From: an uncultured Castellaniella sp. | GTDB lineage: Bacteria; Pseudomonadota; Gammaproteobacteria; Burkholderiales; Burkholderiaceae_B | Assembly: GCF_937988725.1 (NCBI RefSeq) | Contig: NZ_CALKHS010000010.1 | Location: forward strand, 1,364,001 to 1,428,000 | Direction of reading: 5' to 3' | Length of the DNA stretch: 64,000 bases | Part shown: piece by piece, positions 26,193 through 35,327 of the stretch | Layout: each line of letters opens with the position of its first letter | How positions within the stretch are numbered: the first letter of the stretch is position 1 | Notes under the pieces: model-generated | What the model was told of the DNA's origin: nothing | Seen by the model: the letters and a program-made list of their open reading frames with translations, nothing else | The model's database searches: none | Program-made: the position numbers and the translations under genes

Positions 26193-28343
26193 ATGCCTTC
26201 CACCGCCACTCCGCTCTCTTCCGCCCCGGCCCCCCTGCGGCCGACGCGATTCATGCGCACGCCGAATCTGGCCGAGCCGGACACGGACCGACTGCGGGCA
26301 TCGCTGCGCCAGTACTTCCTGGAAACCAGCGATCGCTACGAATCGCTGTTCCAGTGCCTGGCCAACGACGAGGCCTATTTCGTCAAGCCCATTGCGCTGC
26401 GCCACCCGCTGATCTTCTATTTCGGCCACACCGCCACGTTCTTCGTCAACAAGCTGCTGCTGACCCGCATGATCGACCAGCGCCTGGACCAGCGCCTGGA
26501 GTCGATCTTCGCCGTCGGCGTGGATGAAATGAGCTGGGACGACCTGGACGAACGGAACTACGACTGGCCGACCGTCGCCGAAGTCCAGGCCTACCGCAAC
26601 AAGGTGCGCCAGCTGGTCTGTGATCTGATCGACCACGCGCCGCTGCAGTCCCCCATCGACTGGCAGAACCCCTGGTGGGCCATCATCATGGGGATCGAGC
26701 ACGAACGCATCCACCTGGAAACCTCCTCCGTCCTGATCCGCCAGCACGCCCTGAAGTACGTGCGGCCGGCCGCCGGCTGGGAACCCCAGTCCGATGCGGG
26801 CGCCGCCGCTCCGGACAACGAGCCGGTCCGCGTGCCCGGCGGGACGGTCCGGGTGGGCAAGGCCTACACCGATCCCCAATACGGATGGGACAACGAATAC
26901 GGCAGCCACACCGCCGAAATCGAATCCTTCCAGGCCAGCCGCTACCTGGTCAGCAACCAGGAATTCCTGGCCTTCGTCGAGGCGGGCGGCTACCGCAACC
27001 ATCGCGACTGGACCGAGGAAGGCCGCCAATGGCTGGCCTTCAGCCAGGCCGAACACCCCACGTTCTGGGTGAAAAAGACCCAGGGCTGGGCGCTGCGCCT
27101 GATGACCGGCGAAATTCCGATGCCCTGGTCCTGGCCGGTGGAAGTCAACTACCTGGAAGCCAAGGCCTTCTGCAACTGGAAGGCCGCCGAGACCGGCCAG
27201 CCGGTGCGCCTGCCCACCGAGGACGAGTGGTACCGCCTGTACGATGCCGCCGGCCTGCGCGATCCCGACGACCAGCCCTGCGCCGCCAACCTGCACCTGG
27301 ATCACGGGGCTTCGTCCTGCCCGGTCGACCGCCATGCCCACGGCGACTGGTTCGACGTGGTGGGCAACGTCTGGCAATGGACGGAAACCCCCACCTACCC
27401 GTTCAACGGTTTCGATGTCCACCCGATCTACGACGATTTCACCACGCCGACCTTCGACGGCCGGCACAACCTGATGAAAGGCGGGTCCTGGATCGCCTGC
27501 GGCAACGAAGCCGTGCGCGCCTCGCGCTACGCCTTCCGGCGGCACTTCTTCCAGCACGCGGGGTTCCGCTACGTGATTTCCCATGCGCCGGCCGAAGCCC
27601 CCGCCGCCTACTACGAAACCGACAAGCTGATGTCGGAATACGCCGAGTTCCACTACGGCGACACCTACTTCGACGTGCCGAACTTCTCGCAGGCGCTGGC
27701 CCGGCATGCCATCGCCGCCATGGGCGAACGCCCGCGCCGCCGCGCCCTGGACCTGGGCTGCGCATCGGGGCGCGCGACCTTCGAACTGGCCCGCGCCTTC
27801 GATCAGGTCACGGGGGTGGACTTCTCGGCGCGCTTCATCAACCAGGGCGTGCAGCTGATCCAGACCGGCCAGCTGCGCTACACCCTGGCCGACGAAGGCG
27901 ATCTGGTGTCCTACAAGGCCCGCAGCCTGGCCGACCTGGATCTGCAGGACACGGTCTCCCGGGTCGAGTTCTACCAGGGCGACGCCTGCAATCTGAAACC
28001 CCAGTTCAGCCGGTACGACCTGGTCCTGGCGGCCAATCTGATCGACCGGCTGTACGATCCGGCCCGCTTCCTGGACCAGATCCACGAGCGCATCGTCTCC
28101 GGCGGCCTGCTGGTGATCGCCTCGCCCTATACCTGGCTGGAAGAACACACGCCGCGCCAGGCCTGGATCGGCGGGTTCAAGAAGGACGCCGAGAACTACA
28201 CCACCCTGGATGGCCTGCGGGATCACCTGGGCGCCCATTTCCGGCTGGTGTCCGGCCCCACCGACGTGCCCTTCGTGATCCGCGAGACCCGGCGCAAGTT
28301 CCAGCACACGCTGTCGGAAATGACGATCTGGGAAAGGCGCTAG
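26193..28343 (+). CDS. ovoA: 5-histidylcysteine sulfoxide synthase / methyltransferase OvoA
   Basis: The key enzyme of ovothiol A synthesis. It couples cysteine and histidine at C5 of the imidazole using non-haem iron and oxygen, and the C-terminal domain methylates the product. The 716 residues comprise a DinB-like part with the iron motif HERIHLE (His170, His174, Glu176, HX3HXE), an FGE-sulfatase domain (about 215-465, with RLPTEDEWYRLY and NVWQWTETPTYPF) and a SAM methyltransferase (from about 505, with ALDLGCASGRATFELA). No OvoB-type PLP lyase is in the window, so the sulfoxide must be cleaved by an enzyme encoded elsewhere. Confidence 0.93.
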   Translation: MPSTATPLSSAPAPLRPTRFMRTPNLAEPDTDRLRASLRQYFLETSDRYESLFQCLANDEAYFVKPIALRHPLIFYFGHTATFFVNKLLLTRMIDQRLDQRLESIFAVGVDEMSWDDLDERNYDWPTVAEVQAYRNKVRQLVCDLIDHAPLQSPIDWQNPWWAIIMGIEHERIHLETSSVLIRQHALKYVRPAAGWEPQSDAGAAAPDNEPVRVPGGTVRVGKAYTDPQYGWDNEYGSHTAEIESFQASRYLVSNQEFLAFVEAGGYRNHRDWTEEGRQWLAFSQAEHPTFWVKKTQGWALRLMTGEIPMPWSWPVEVNYLEAKAFCNWKAAETGQPVRLPTEDEWYRLYDAAGLRDPDDQPCAANLHLDHGASSCPVDRHAHGDWFDVVGNVWQWTETPTYPFNGFDVHPIYDDFTTPTFDGRHNLMKGGSWIACGNEAVRASRYAFRRHFFQHAGFRYVISHAPAEAPAAYYETDKLMSEYAEFHYGDTYFDVPNFSQALARHAIAAMGERPRRRALDLGCASGRATFELARAFDQVTGVDFSARFINQGVQLIQTGQLRYTLADEGDLVSYKARSLADLDLQDTVSRVEFYQGDACNLKPQFSRYDLVLAANLIDRLYDPARFLDQIHERIVSGGLLVIASPYTWLEEHTPRQAWIGGFKKDAENYTTLDGLRDHLGAHFRLVSGPTDVPFVIRETRRKFQHTLSEMTIWERR

Positions 28344-28363
28344 CCGCCCGTCCCGCCCCGCCC

Positions 28364-28398
28364 CGCCGCCCACATCCCGACGACGGATGGGGGCGGCG
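28364..28398. terminator. Strong hairpin between convergent ovoA and GGDEF-EAL gene
   Basis: CGCCGCCC (28364-28371) plus CATCC (28373-28377) pair with GGATG (28385-28389) plus GGGCGGCG (28391-28398). This is a 13-pair stem with one A/G mismatch and a 7-base loop. It fills the 57-base gap between the two stop codons. There is no long T-run on either side, so efficiency is uncertain. Confidence 0.55.
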
Positions 28399-28400
28399 CT

Positions 28401-31253
28401 TCAGGACGCCAGCCTCGACCGGCGTTCCCGCACGAAGGCGGCGAAGGCCGCCGCCGTCAGCGGCCGGCTGTAGTAATAGCCCTGCGCCTCCTCGCAGCCG
28501 TTGGCCTTCAGGAATTCCTGCTGTTCGAAAGTTTCGACGCCTTCGGCGATGGTGCGCAGGCCCAGGCTGCGCGACAGCTGGATGACGGCCATGGCGATGG
28601 CCTGGTCGTCCGGATCGACGTTGATGTCGCGGACGAAGGACTGGTCGATCTTCAGCTTGTGCAGATTGAAGCGCTTCAGGTAACTGAGCGACGAATACCC
28701 GGTGCCGAAGTCGTCGATGGCAAACTGGACCCCGGCGCGCGACAGCTCTTCCATGCGCCGCGCCGCCGCCTCGGGCGCCTTCATGGCCACGGCTTCCGTC
28801 AGTTCCAGTTCCAGCAGGCTGGCCGGCACGTTGGCATCGGCCAGGATCCCCTTGATCCGGCCCGGCAGGTCCGGCTGGTTGAACTGCACGGCCGACAGGT
28901 TCACGGCGATGCGCAGCAAAGGCAGCCCCTGGTCCAGCCACTGGCGCAACTGCCGCATCGCGGTGCGCAGCACCCATTCGCCGATGGGGACGATCAGGCC
29001 GTTGGCCTCGGCGATGGGAATGAATTCGGACGGCGGCACGCGCCCCCATTGCGGGGACTCCCAGCGCAGCAGCGCCTCGGCGCCCAGGATGGCGCCGTCC
29101 TTGAGGGCCAGCTGCGGCTGGTAGGCCAGGAACAGTTCGCGATTGGACAAGGCCTGCTTGAGCGCATTGCTCAGCATCAGTTCGCGGCTGACGTGAGCCT
29201 GCATTTCGGGCGTGAACATCCCGACCCGGCGGCGCCCGTCGCTCTTTGCGCGGTACATGGCGGTTTCCGCGCTTTTCAGCAGAGTATCGAATTCGGCCGC
29301 GTCGTCGGGATACAGCGCCACGCCGATCGTGACGGAACTGAAGATGTCCTGATCGGCCAGCCGCAGCGGCAAGGCCACCGCCTGCAGCAGGTCGCGCGCC
29401 CGCGCCTGCGCCTGCTGCCGGGTGGCGCCGGGCAGCACGGCGACGAAGTCGTCCCCCGAATACCGGGACAGGAAGGCCGCGCCCGGCAGCCGGGACCGCA
29501 GGCGCTGCGCCATTTCCTGCAACAGCGCGTCGCCCATGTGATGACCCAGCGAATCGTTGACGGCCTTGAAATGATCCAGGTCCATCCACAGGGCGGCCAG
29601 CCGGCCGCCGCGCTCCATGGCGTCGCGGCACTGCTCGCGCAGCTGGTTGCGATTGGGCAGGCCGGTGAGCTGATCGAACTGCGACAGCCGCCGGATGCGT
29701 TCGGCCGCCTGACGCTTTTCCGTGACGTCCTCGTTGTGGGCCAGATAGTTGGTGACCCGCCCCTGGGCGTCGCGCACCGGGTAGATCAGCACGGACTCGG
29801 TGTATTCCCGGCCGCTCTTGCTGAGATTGTTCCATTCGCCGCGCCACGCCTTGCCCTGCGCCAGCTGCGCCCACATGGACCGGAACGTGGTGGCGGGCGT
29901 GCGGGCCGGCTTCAGGCGGCGCAGATTGCGCCCGAGGACCTCGGAAGCCGCATAGCCGCTGATGCGCGTGAAGGCTTCGTTGACGAACTCGACCCGCGCA
30001 TGCCGGTCGGTGATGATGATCGAGACGGGGCTTTGCACCACGGCGGTGGACAGCGTGCGCAAGGCCTGTTCGTTCTTCAGCCGGGCCGTGACATCGCGCG
30101 AGACCACCACGAACTGGGGCGGGTGCCCCGGCGGCATGGACTTGCGGGCGACGGAAAGCTCGAATTCGCGCGGCTTGCCATCCACGTCGTCGAGCGTGAT
30201 GAGCTTTCCCCGGGACTGGCCCCTCGCGGCGGCTTCCTGCAGGGCGCCCAGCACGATCCGGGCGGCCCTGGGCGACAGGACGTCGCCCACGGCGCGGCCC
30301 AGCAGCTGGTCCGCGGGGGCGGACAGATCCGAAGGCCGGCTGGTATGGACCGAGAGATAGCGTCCTTCGATGTCCATGTCGAAGACCAGATCCGGCATGG
30401 CGTCCAGCGTCGCCTGCAGCTTGTCCTGGGAATCCTGCAGCAGCGCATAGGGGTGCCGCACCGCCTCGACGAAGGCGGCCCGGTACAGGAAGACGTAGGC
30501 GATGACCTTGTAGAGGTGGCCGAACAGCATGTAGATGTCCGTCACCCCGGAGTACAAGGTCAGGAAGAATTCGCCTTGCGCCATCACGCAGGCCGAGACG
30601 AACAGGTCGCCGATGTTGTAGCGCCGGGGGCGTCGCATGCGCAGCCAGAGCAGCAGCGCCGCCACCAGGTACAGGGCGATGAGGCCGTATTCCGCGAGGA
30701 TCTTGAAGGTGGTCAGCCCCCGGCCGGGGACGAAGGTCTGCGGTATTTTGTCCGGCCATCGGAAATACAGCGCCGTAAGGCCCGCCACCAGCGCGACCAC
30801 GCAGGTCACCTGCAGCCACAGGGGCACGCGGATGGCGCGCCCCTTCCAGGCCAGGGCGGCGACCGCCAGCAGGCCCGCCGCACCGAACAGGCGCGCCAGC
30901 AACCAGAAGTAGATCGCCTTCCCCTCGTCGTTGGGCGTGATGAAATCCGGCATGCCCGGATAGGCCAGCAAGTGCAGGAAATCCAGTAGCGCCACCCCCA
31001 GGAAGGCGCTGCCCAGCAGGACCAGATTGCCGGGCAGGGCTTCGTGGCGGCTGGTCCAGAGCACCGCGAAAATCAGCGAGGCCATCAGGATGGAGACGGC
31101 TTCGGCCAGGTTGTGCAACGGCAGATACGCGGCGATCTGATGAAACGGCGCAGGGAACGCCAGGCCGCTGACCAGAATCAGCAGCACCATCAATACACTG
31201 ACAGAACGGATGGCGCGGCGCGCATCCGCCTGATAGCTGGGGTGTATCCACAT
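28401..31253 (-). CDS. MASE3-PAS-PAS-GGDEF-EAL c-di-GMP enzyme
   Basis: A 950-residue membrane protein. Order: MASE3 membrane sensor (about 1-240), two PAS domains (about 270-390 and 395-515), GGDEF (about 520-680) and EAL (about 690-940). The GGDEF signature is degenerate, SGDDF (near residue 599), so cyclase activity is doubtful. The EAL domain keeps GAEALLRW, NLSAVQF, ELTEAV, IDDFGTGYSS, KIDQSFV and EGVET, so phosphodiesterase activity is likely, possibly tuned by GTP on the GGDEF part. ATG 31253 (MWIHPSYQADA) is chosen over a start at 31379 without MASE3-like sequence. Confidence 0.88.
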   Translation of the reverse strand: MWIHPSYQADARRAIRSVSVLMVLLILVSGLAFPAPFHQIAAYLPLHNLAEAVSILMASLIFAVLWTSRHEALPGNLVLLGSAFLGVALLDFLHLLAYPGMPDFITPNDEGKAIYFWLLARLFGAAGLLAVAALAWKGRAIRVPLWLQVTCVVALVAGLTALYFRWPDKIPQTFVPGRGLTTFKILAEYGLIALYLVAALLLWLRMRRPRRYNIGDLFVSACVMAQGEFFLTLYSGVTDIYMLFGHLYKVIAYVFLYRAAFVEAVRHPYALLQDSQDKLQATLDAMPDLVFDMDIEGRYLSVHTSRPSDLSAPADQLLGRAVGDVLSPRAARIVLGALQEAAARGQSRGKLITLDDVDGKPREFELSVARKSMPPGHPPQFVVVSRDVTARLKNEQALRTLSTAVVQSPVSIIITDRHARVEFVNEAFTRISGYAASEVLGRNLRRLKPARTPATTFRSMWAQLAQGKAWRGEWNNLSKSGREYTESVLIYPVRDAQGRVTNYLAHNEDVTEKRQAAERIRRLSQFDQLTGLPNRNQLREQCRDAMERGGRLAALWMDLDHFKAVNDSLGHHMGDALLQEMAQRLRSRLPGAAFLSRYSGDDFVAVLPGATRQQAQARARDLLQAVALPLRLADQDIFSSVTIGVALYPDDAAEFDTLLKSAETAMYRAKSDGRRRVGMFTPEMQAHVSRELMLSNALKQALSNRELFLAYQPQLALKDGAILGAEALLRWESPQWGRVPPSEFIPIAEANGLIVPIGEWVLRTAMRQLRQWLDQGLPLLRIAVNLSAVQFNQPDLPGRIKGILADANVPASLLELELTEAVAMKAPEAAARRMEELSRAGVQFAIDDFGTGYSSLSYLKRFNLHKLKIDQSFVRDINVDPDDQAIAMAVIQLSRSLGLRTIAEGVETFEQQEFLKANGCEEAQGYYYSRPLTAAAFAAFVRERRSRLAS

Positions 31254-31455
31254 ATCGGCTACTTGTAGGTCATGCGCCAATGTACCGGGGAGCTCTCGCC
31301 AGTGGCAAGCCGCTCGTTTCCCTGGCGTCCGGCGCGCCGGGCGACCACGATTGAACCATGGAAATCCGGCCGGATCCATGCATCAGGGAAATTCCCAGGT
31401 CATGAACCCGATATTCAGTTTTATGATTCGTCGTATCCCATCTGACATATAACAT

Positions 31456-31475
31456 GAAATGTTAGATAGCATTTC
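31456..31475. promoter_or_regulatory. Candidate GntR operator upstream of the first NCS1 permease
   Basis: GAAATG (31456-31461), eight bases, CATTTC (31470-31475). It overlaps a second dyad, TAACAT-GAA-ATGTTA (31450-31464), and follows a -10-like TATAAC (31448-31453), so it would cover the start of transcription about 30 bases before the ATG. A close relative with the same 6-8-6 spacing lies at 35200-35219. The rest of the 238-base gap 31254-31491 shows nothing else I can name. Confidence 0.5.
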
Positions 31476-31491
31476 AAAATCGGAGACTCCC

Positions 31492-33045
31492 ATGGCAATC
31501 GCAAGCGAACACCCGAACGGCGAAGCCGGCCCTCTCGCGCCTTCCGCCGCGCCGCCGCAAGACGCATCCCCCACGTGCTGGAGCCCGGAGCTGAACACGG
31601 ACGTCTGCCGCGGCCTCTACAACGAAGACCTGGCCCCCGCCAGGGAACGCAACTGGGGCGCCTTCAGCATCTTCAACGTCTGGACCTCGGATGTGCACAG
31701 CCTGTGGGGCTACTACCTGGCCGCCAGCCTGTTCCTGCTGTGCGGCAGCTTCGTCAATTTCCTGCTGGCGATCGGCCTGGGCTCCCTGGTCATCTTCGCG
31801 ATCATGAACATGCTGGGCTATGCCGGCGTCAAGACCGGCGTGCCCTACCCCGTGCTGGCCCGGGCGTCGTTCGGCGTCTGGGGAGCCAACCTGCCGGCGC
31901 TGGTGCGGGCGGTGGTGGCCTGCTTCTGGTACGGCGCGCAGACGGCCGCCGCGTCCTGGGCCATCGTCGCCCTGCTGACGCGCAACGAGGCGCTGATGCA
32001 CTTCCACCAGACGACGCATCTGTTCGGCCACTCCGGCCTGGAAGTGATCTGCTTCGTCGTGGTCTGGGCCCTGCAGCTGCTGATCATCCAGAACGGCATG
32101 GAAACCGTGCGCCGGTTCCAGGACTGGGCGGGCCCCGCCGTCTGGATCGCCATGCTGGTGCTGGCGGTGGGCCTGACGATCAAGGCCGGCGGCTTCTCCC
32201 TGGAGCACGGAATCCCCCTGGACGTCCTGCTGGAAAAGACCCGCGACGCGGGGGTGCCCGGAGAGCCCGGTTCGCTCTCGGCCCTGATGGCCGTCGCCGC
32301 CACCTGGATCACCTATTTCGCCGCGCTGTACCTGAACTTCTGCGACTTCGCCCGCTACGCCCCGGACAAGTCCGTGGTGCGCAAGGGCAATGTCTGGGGA
32401 CTGCCGATCAACCTGATCCTGTTCTCGCTGGTGGCCGGCGTCACCACCATCGCCGCCTTCCAGGTGTACGGCGAAGTCCTGCTGCACCCGGAACAGATCT
32501 CCGCCAAGTTCGACAGCTGGTTCCTGGCCCTGCTGGCCGCCCTCACCTTCGCCGTGGCGACGCTGGGCATCAACGTGGTCGCCAACTTCGTCTCCCCGGC
32601 CTTCGACATTTCCAACGCATTTCCCCACAAGATCAGCTTCAAGGGCGGCGGCTACATCACCGCGGTGATCGCCCTGTGCCTGTATCCGTTCTCTCCGTGG
32701 GACGGCAACGCCGCGACCTTCGTGGGCGCCATCGGCGCGGTCATGGGACCGCTGCTGGGCATCATCGTGGCAGACTACTACCTGATCGCGAAAGGCCGGA
32801 TCGACGTCGCCGACCTGTATCGGGAAAACGGCCGCTATCAGTTCCACAAGGGCTGGAACATCGCCGCCGTGATCGCCACGGTGATCGGCGGGCTGTTCTC
32901 CAGCATCCTGCCCCACCTGACCGACTGGCTGCCGTCCTGGTGGGGCATCTACGGCTGGTTCTTCGGCGTCATCATCGGCGCGGGCGTCTATCTGGCGCTC
33001 TGCAGACTCCCCGCCATGAAGCATCCCTACGCGCGCGCCGCCTGA
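31492..33045 (+). CDS. NCS1-family nucleobase/hydantoin permease
   Basis: A 517-residue carrier with 12 helices, of the cytosine/allantoin/hydantoin (Mhp1-like) superfamily. Typical segments are GLYNEDLAPARERNWGAFSIFNVWTSDVHS split over the N-terminus (GLYNEDLAP, FNVWTSDVHSLWGYY), GVPYPVLARASFGVWGANLPA, and YLNFCDFARYAP in helix 8. ATG 31492 has GGAG nine bases upstream and is preferred over an ATG at 31459 that lies inside the operator. The substrate is not given by sequence; purines, pyrimidines, allantoin or hydantoins are possible. Ends at a bidirectional terminator shared with the regulator gene. Confidence 0.88.
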   Translation: MAIASEHPNGEAGPLAPSAAPPQDASPTCWSPELNTDVCRGLYNEDLAPARERNWGAFSIFNVWTSDVHSLWGYYLAASLFLLCGSFVNFLLAIGLGSLVIFAIMNMLGYAGVKTGVPYPVLARASFGVWGANLPALVRAVVACFWYGAQTAAASWAIVALLTRNEALMHFHQTTHLFGHSGLEVICFVVVWALQLLIIQNGMETVRRFQDWAGPAVWIAMLVLAVGLTIKAGGFSLEHGIPLDVLLEKTRDAGVPGEPGSLSALMAVAATWITYFAALYLNFCDFARYAPDKSVVRKGNVWGLPINLILFSLVAGVTTIAAFQVYGEVLLHPEQISAKFDSWFLALLAALTFAVATLGINVVANFVSPAFDISNAFPHKISFKGGGYITAVIALCLYPFSPWDGNAATFVGAIGAVMGPLLGIIVADYYLIAKGRIDVADLYRENGRYQFHKGWNIAAVIATVIGGLFSSILPHLTDWLPSWWGIYGWFFGVIIGAGVYLALCRLPAMKHPYARAA

Positions 33046-33061
33046 CCTTCCCCGCGCCCGC

Positions 33062-33102
33062 GAAAACGGCAATGGCCCCGCCAGGAGGCCATCGCCGTTT
33101 TC
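33062..33102. terminator. Bidirectional terminator between the NCS1 gene and the GntR gene
   Basis: GAAAACGGC (33062-33070) pairs with GCCGTTTTC (33094-33102), and ATGGCC (33072-33077) with GGCCAT (33087-33092), around a 9-base loop. The outer A/T tracts supply a T-run on both strands, so it can end both converging transcripts. Confidence 0.85.
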
Positions 33103-33124
33103 ATGCCGCCTGCGCGCCGGAGCT

Positions 33125-33790
33125 TCAGACCGCCGAGAGTTCCGGCAGGTCCACGCCCCACCAGCGCAGTGTGCCCGCCAGATGCTGGCGGACCGCCAGC
33201 ATGGCGGCGTCTTCCCGCCCCTGCAGGATGGCATCCAGGATCTGCAGATGTTCGTCCATCGCCGGAATGATGCGTTCCGGCAGCAGGCGGCGCGACAGCT
33301 GCAGCACGGTGATGCGGTCATGATTGCTGGCATAGACGCGGGCCGCCAGGGGATTGCCCAGGGCGCCGGCCATGGCCAGATGCAGCTTCCAGTCGACCTC
33401 CATCGCCCGCCGCTGCAGTTCCGGGGTGATGCCCCGGCCGGCCTGGAGGCGGACTTCCGCGTGCTCGTCGCGCAAGGCGTCCAGCCCGTCCCGCCCCGCC
33501 CGGGCCGCCAGCACCCGGGCGCCTTCCTGATCCATCAGGCAGCGCAGATGGAAGCAGGCCTGGATCGTATCCGGCGTCGGTTCGATGACCAGCACCCCGC
33601 GCTTGGGCAGGATCTGCACCAGGCCGACCACCTCGGCGCGCTTGACGGCCTCGCGCACCGGCGCCAGGGGAAAGCCGGACCGCTCGACCAGTTCGGCGAT
33701 CGACACCATCTGGCCCGCGCGCACGGCCCCGTCGAACAGCAAGCCCTTCAATGCCCCGAAGGCCTGATCGGCAAGCAGCATGTCCGTCAT
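33125..33790 (-). CDS. GntR/FCD-family transcriptional regulator
   Basis: A 221-residue regulator with an N-terminal winged HTH (SIAELVERSGFPLAPVREAVKRAEVVGLVQILPKRG, residues about 30-65, seen as SIAELVERSGFPLAPVREA then a KRG wing) and an all-helical FCD ligand domain (about 80-210, with DWKLHLAMAGALGNP and HLQILDAILQGREDAA). FCD regulators bind small carboxylates or ring-opened products and metal. It lies two bases after the dctA-like gene on the same strand, and is the likely reader of the paired dyads at 31456 and 35200. Start ATG 33790; ATG 33781 is also possible. Confidence 0.88.
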   Translation of the reverse strand: MTDMLLADQAFGALKGLLFDGAVRAGQMVSIAELVERSGFPLAPVREAVKRAEVVGLVQILPKRGVLVIEPTPDTIQACFHLRCLMDQEGARVLAARAGRDGLDALRDEHAEVRLQAGRGITPELQRRAMEVDWKLHLAMAGALGNPLAARVYASNHDRITVLQLSRRLLPERIIPAMDEHLQILDAILQGREDAAMLAVRQHLAGTLRWWGVDLPELSAV

Positions 33791-33792
33791 GG

Positions 33793-35097
33793 TCAGACGC
33801 CCTCCGCGGCGGCGTTCGCCGCCTCGTCGCTCAAGTCGACCTGGATGCGGCCGTCCAGCACGTCGCGGGCGCGCTGGCGGTCCACGTCGCCTTCCCAGGC
33901 CCCGACCACCACCGTCCCGACGCAATTGCCGATCATGTTCGTCAGCGCGCGCGCCATGCCCATGAACCAGTCGACGGACAGCACCAGCACCAGGCCGATG
34001 GCGGGAATGTCCGGAATGACGCTGAGGGTCGCGGCCAGGATGACGATCGCCGAGCCCGGCACGCCATGGGCCCCCTTGGAGGTCAGCAGGGACACGCCCA
34101 GGATCAGCAGCAGGTGCGAGAATTCGAGCGGCGTGTCGGTCGCCTGGGCGATGAAGATGGCCGCCAGGGTCAGATAGATGGAAAAACCGTCCAGGTTGAA
34201 GGAATACCCGGTGGGCACCACCAGGCCGACCGTCGAGCCCCGGACCCCCATCAGTTCCAGCTTGCGCATGACCTGCGGCAGCACGGCATCGGACGAGGCC
34301 GTGCCCAGGACCACCAGCAGCTCTTCACGCAGGTAGCGCAGCAGCTTGAAGATGTTGAAGCCCGCCAGGCGCAGGATGATGCCCAGCACGACCAGCACGA
34401 AGATAAAGCAGGTGACGTAGAACAGCGCCACCAGCAGGCCCAGCGACCCCAGGGTGCCCACGCCGTACTTGCCCACCGTGAAGGCGATGGCGCCCAGCAC
34501 GCCCAGCGGCGCCAGCTTGACGATGAAGCCGATGATCTTGAAGAAAACGTGGGACAGGCCGTCGACCAGCTTCGCCACCGGCTTGCCCCGTTCGCCCATC
34601 AGCGCCACCGCCACGCCGAACAGGATGGAGATCAGCAGGACCTGCAGGATGTCGCCCGACGCGAAGGCATCCACGAAGGTTGTGGGGATGATGCGCATCA
34701 GGAACCCGACCGTGTCCGTCGCGCCGCCGACCCTGGACGTGTAGGCGGACAGCGCGCTGGCATCCAGCGAACTGGGATCCACGTGCATGCCGTGTCCCGG
34801 CGTGAACAGATAGGCCAGCGCGATCCCCAGCGCCAGGGCGAAGGTCGTCACGACCTCGAAGTAGACCAGCGCCTTGACCCCCACGCGACCCACCTTGCGG
34901 ATGTCGCTGGTCCCGCAGATGCCGTGCACCACCACGCAGAACACCAGCGGGGCGATGATCATCTTGATCAGCTTGATGAAGCCGTCGCCGAACGGTTTCA
35001 GCGACACGGCGAAGTCGGGCCAGAAGACCCCGACGCCGATCCCGAGGATGAGGGCGATGACCACCTGCCCGAATAATGAACCGCAGAACTTCTTCAT
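33793..35097 (-). CDS. DctA-type C4-dicarboxylate/cation symporter
   Basis: A 434-residue member of the DAACS (glutamate/dicarboxylate) family. Seen are GQVVIALILGIGVGVFWP, IKMIIAPLVFCVVVHGI, the re-entrant loop VLGTASSDAVLPQVM, PTGYSFNLDG, and the C-terminal DWFMGMARALTNMIGN. DctA imports succinate, fumarate, malate or orotate with protons. In this locus, beside nucleobase-type permeases, a ring-cleavage product or orotate-like acid is plausible (inference). Cotranscribed with the GntR regulator downstream. Confidence 0.88.
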   Translation of the reverse strand: MKKFCGSLFGQVVIALILGIGVGVFWPDFAVSLKPFGDGFIKLIKMIIAPLVFCVVVHGICGTSDIRKVGRVGVKALVYFEVVTTFALALGIALAYLFTPGHGMHVDPSSLDASALSAYTSRVGGATDTVGFLMRIIPTTFVDAFASGDILQVLLISILFGVAVALMGERGKPVAKLVDGLSHVFFKIIGFIVKLAPLGVLGAIAFTVGKYGVGTLGSLGLLVALFYVTCFIFVLVVLGIILRLAGFNIFKLLRYLREELLVVLGTASSDAVLPQVMRKLELMGVRGSTVGLVVPTGYSFNLDGFSIYLTLAAIFIAQATDTPLEFSHLLLILGVSLLTSKGAHGVPGSAIVILAATLSVIPDIPAIGLVLVLSVDWFMGMARALTNMIGNCVGTVVVGAWEGDVDRQRARDVLDGRIQVDLSDEAANAAAEGV

Positions 35098-35199
35098 TGT
35101 CTCGCTCCTTGTCGCGAATGGGGATGCAGGGTAAGTCCCATGTTTTCTCTGGTTTTATGCGGATATATTATACGAAAAATATCAACTTGAATATATAGT

Positions 35200-35219
35200 G
35201 AAATGTCAATTGAAATTTC
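35200..35219. promoter_or_regulatory. Candidate GntR operator in the dctA / racemase divergent region
   Basis: GAAATGTCAATTGAAATTTC is a 20-base dyad with 9 of 10 pairs matching. It is 14 of 20 identical to the site at 31456-31475 and keeps the GAAATG-N8-(C/A)ATTTC frame. It sits in an unusually A+T-rich patch (about 35155-35220) that also has TATAAT on the minus strand (35172 to 35167) for dctA. The 230-base gap 35098-35327 separates dctA from the plus-strand racemase gene. Confidence 0.55.
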
Positions 35220-35327
35220 TGGCATCTTTCGCTGAACCGGCCTAAGTTACGGGTGTATGGCCGACACGACTCGGCAAGCCCGGCTGCCTTCCGCGAAAAG
35301 ACCGACTCTTCTCACTCAGGAACAGCA

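Noticed and set aside
34955..34990. FNR-like TTGAT repeats
   Set aside because: They lie inside the dctA-like coding region as repeated Ile/Lys/Leu codons, with no promoter context and imperfect spacing.
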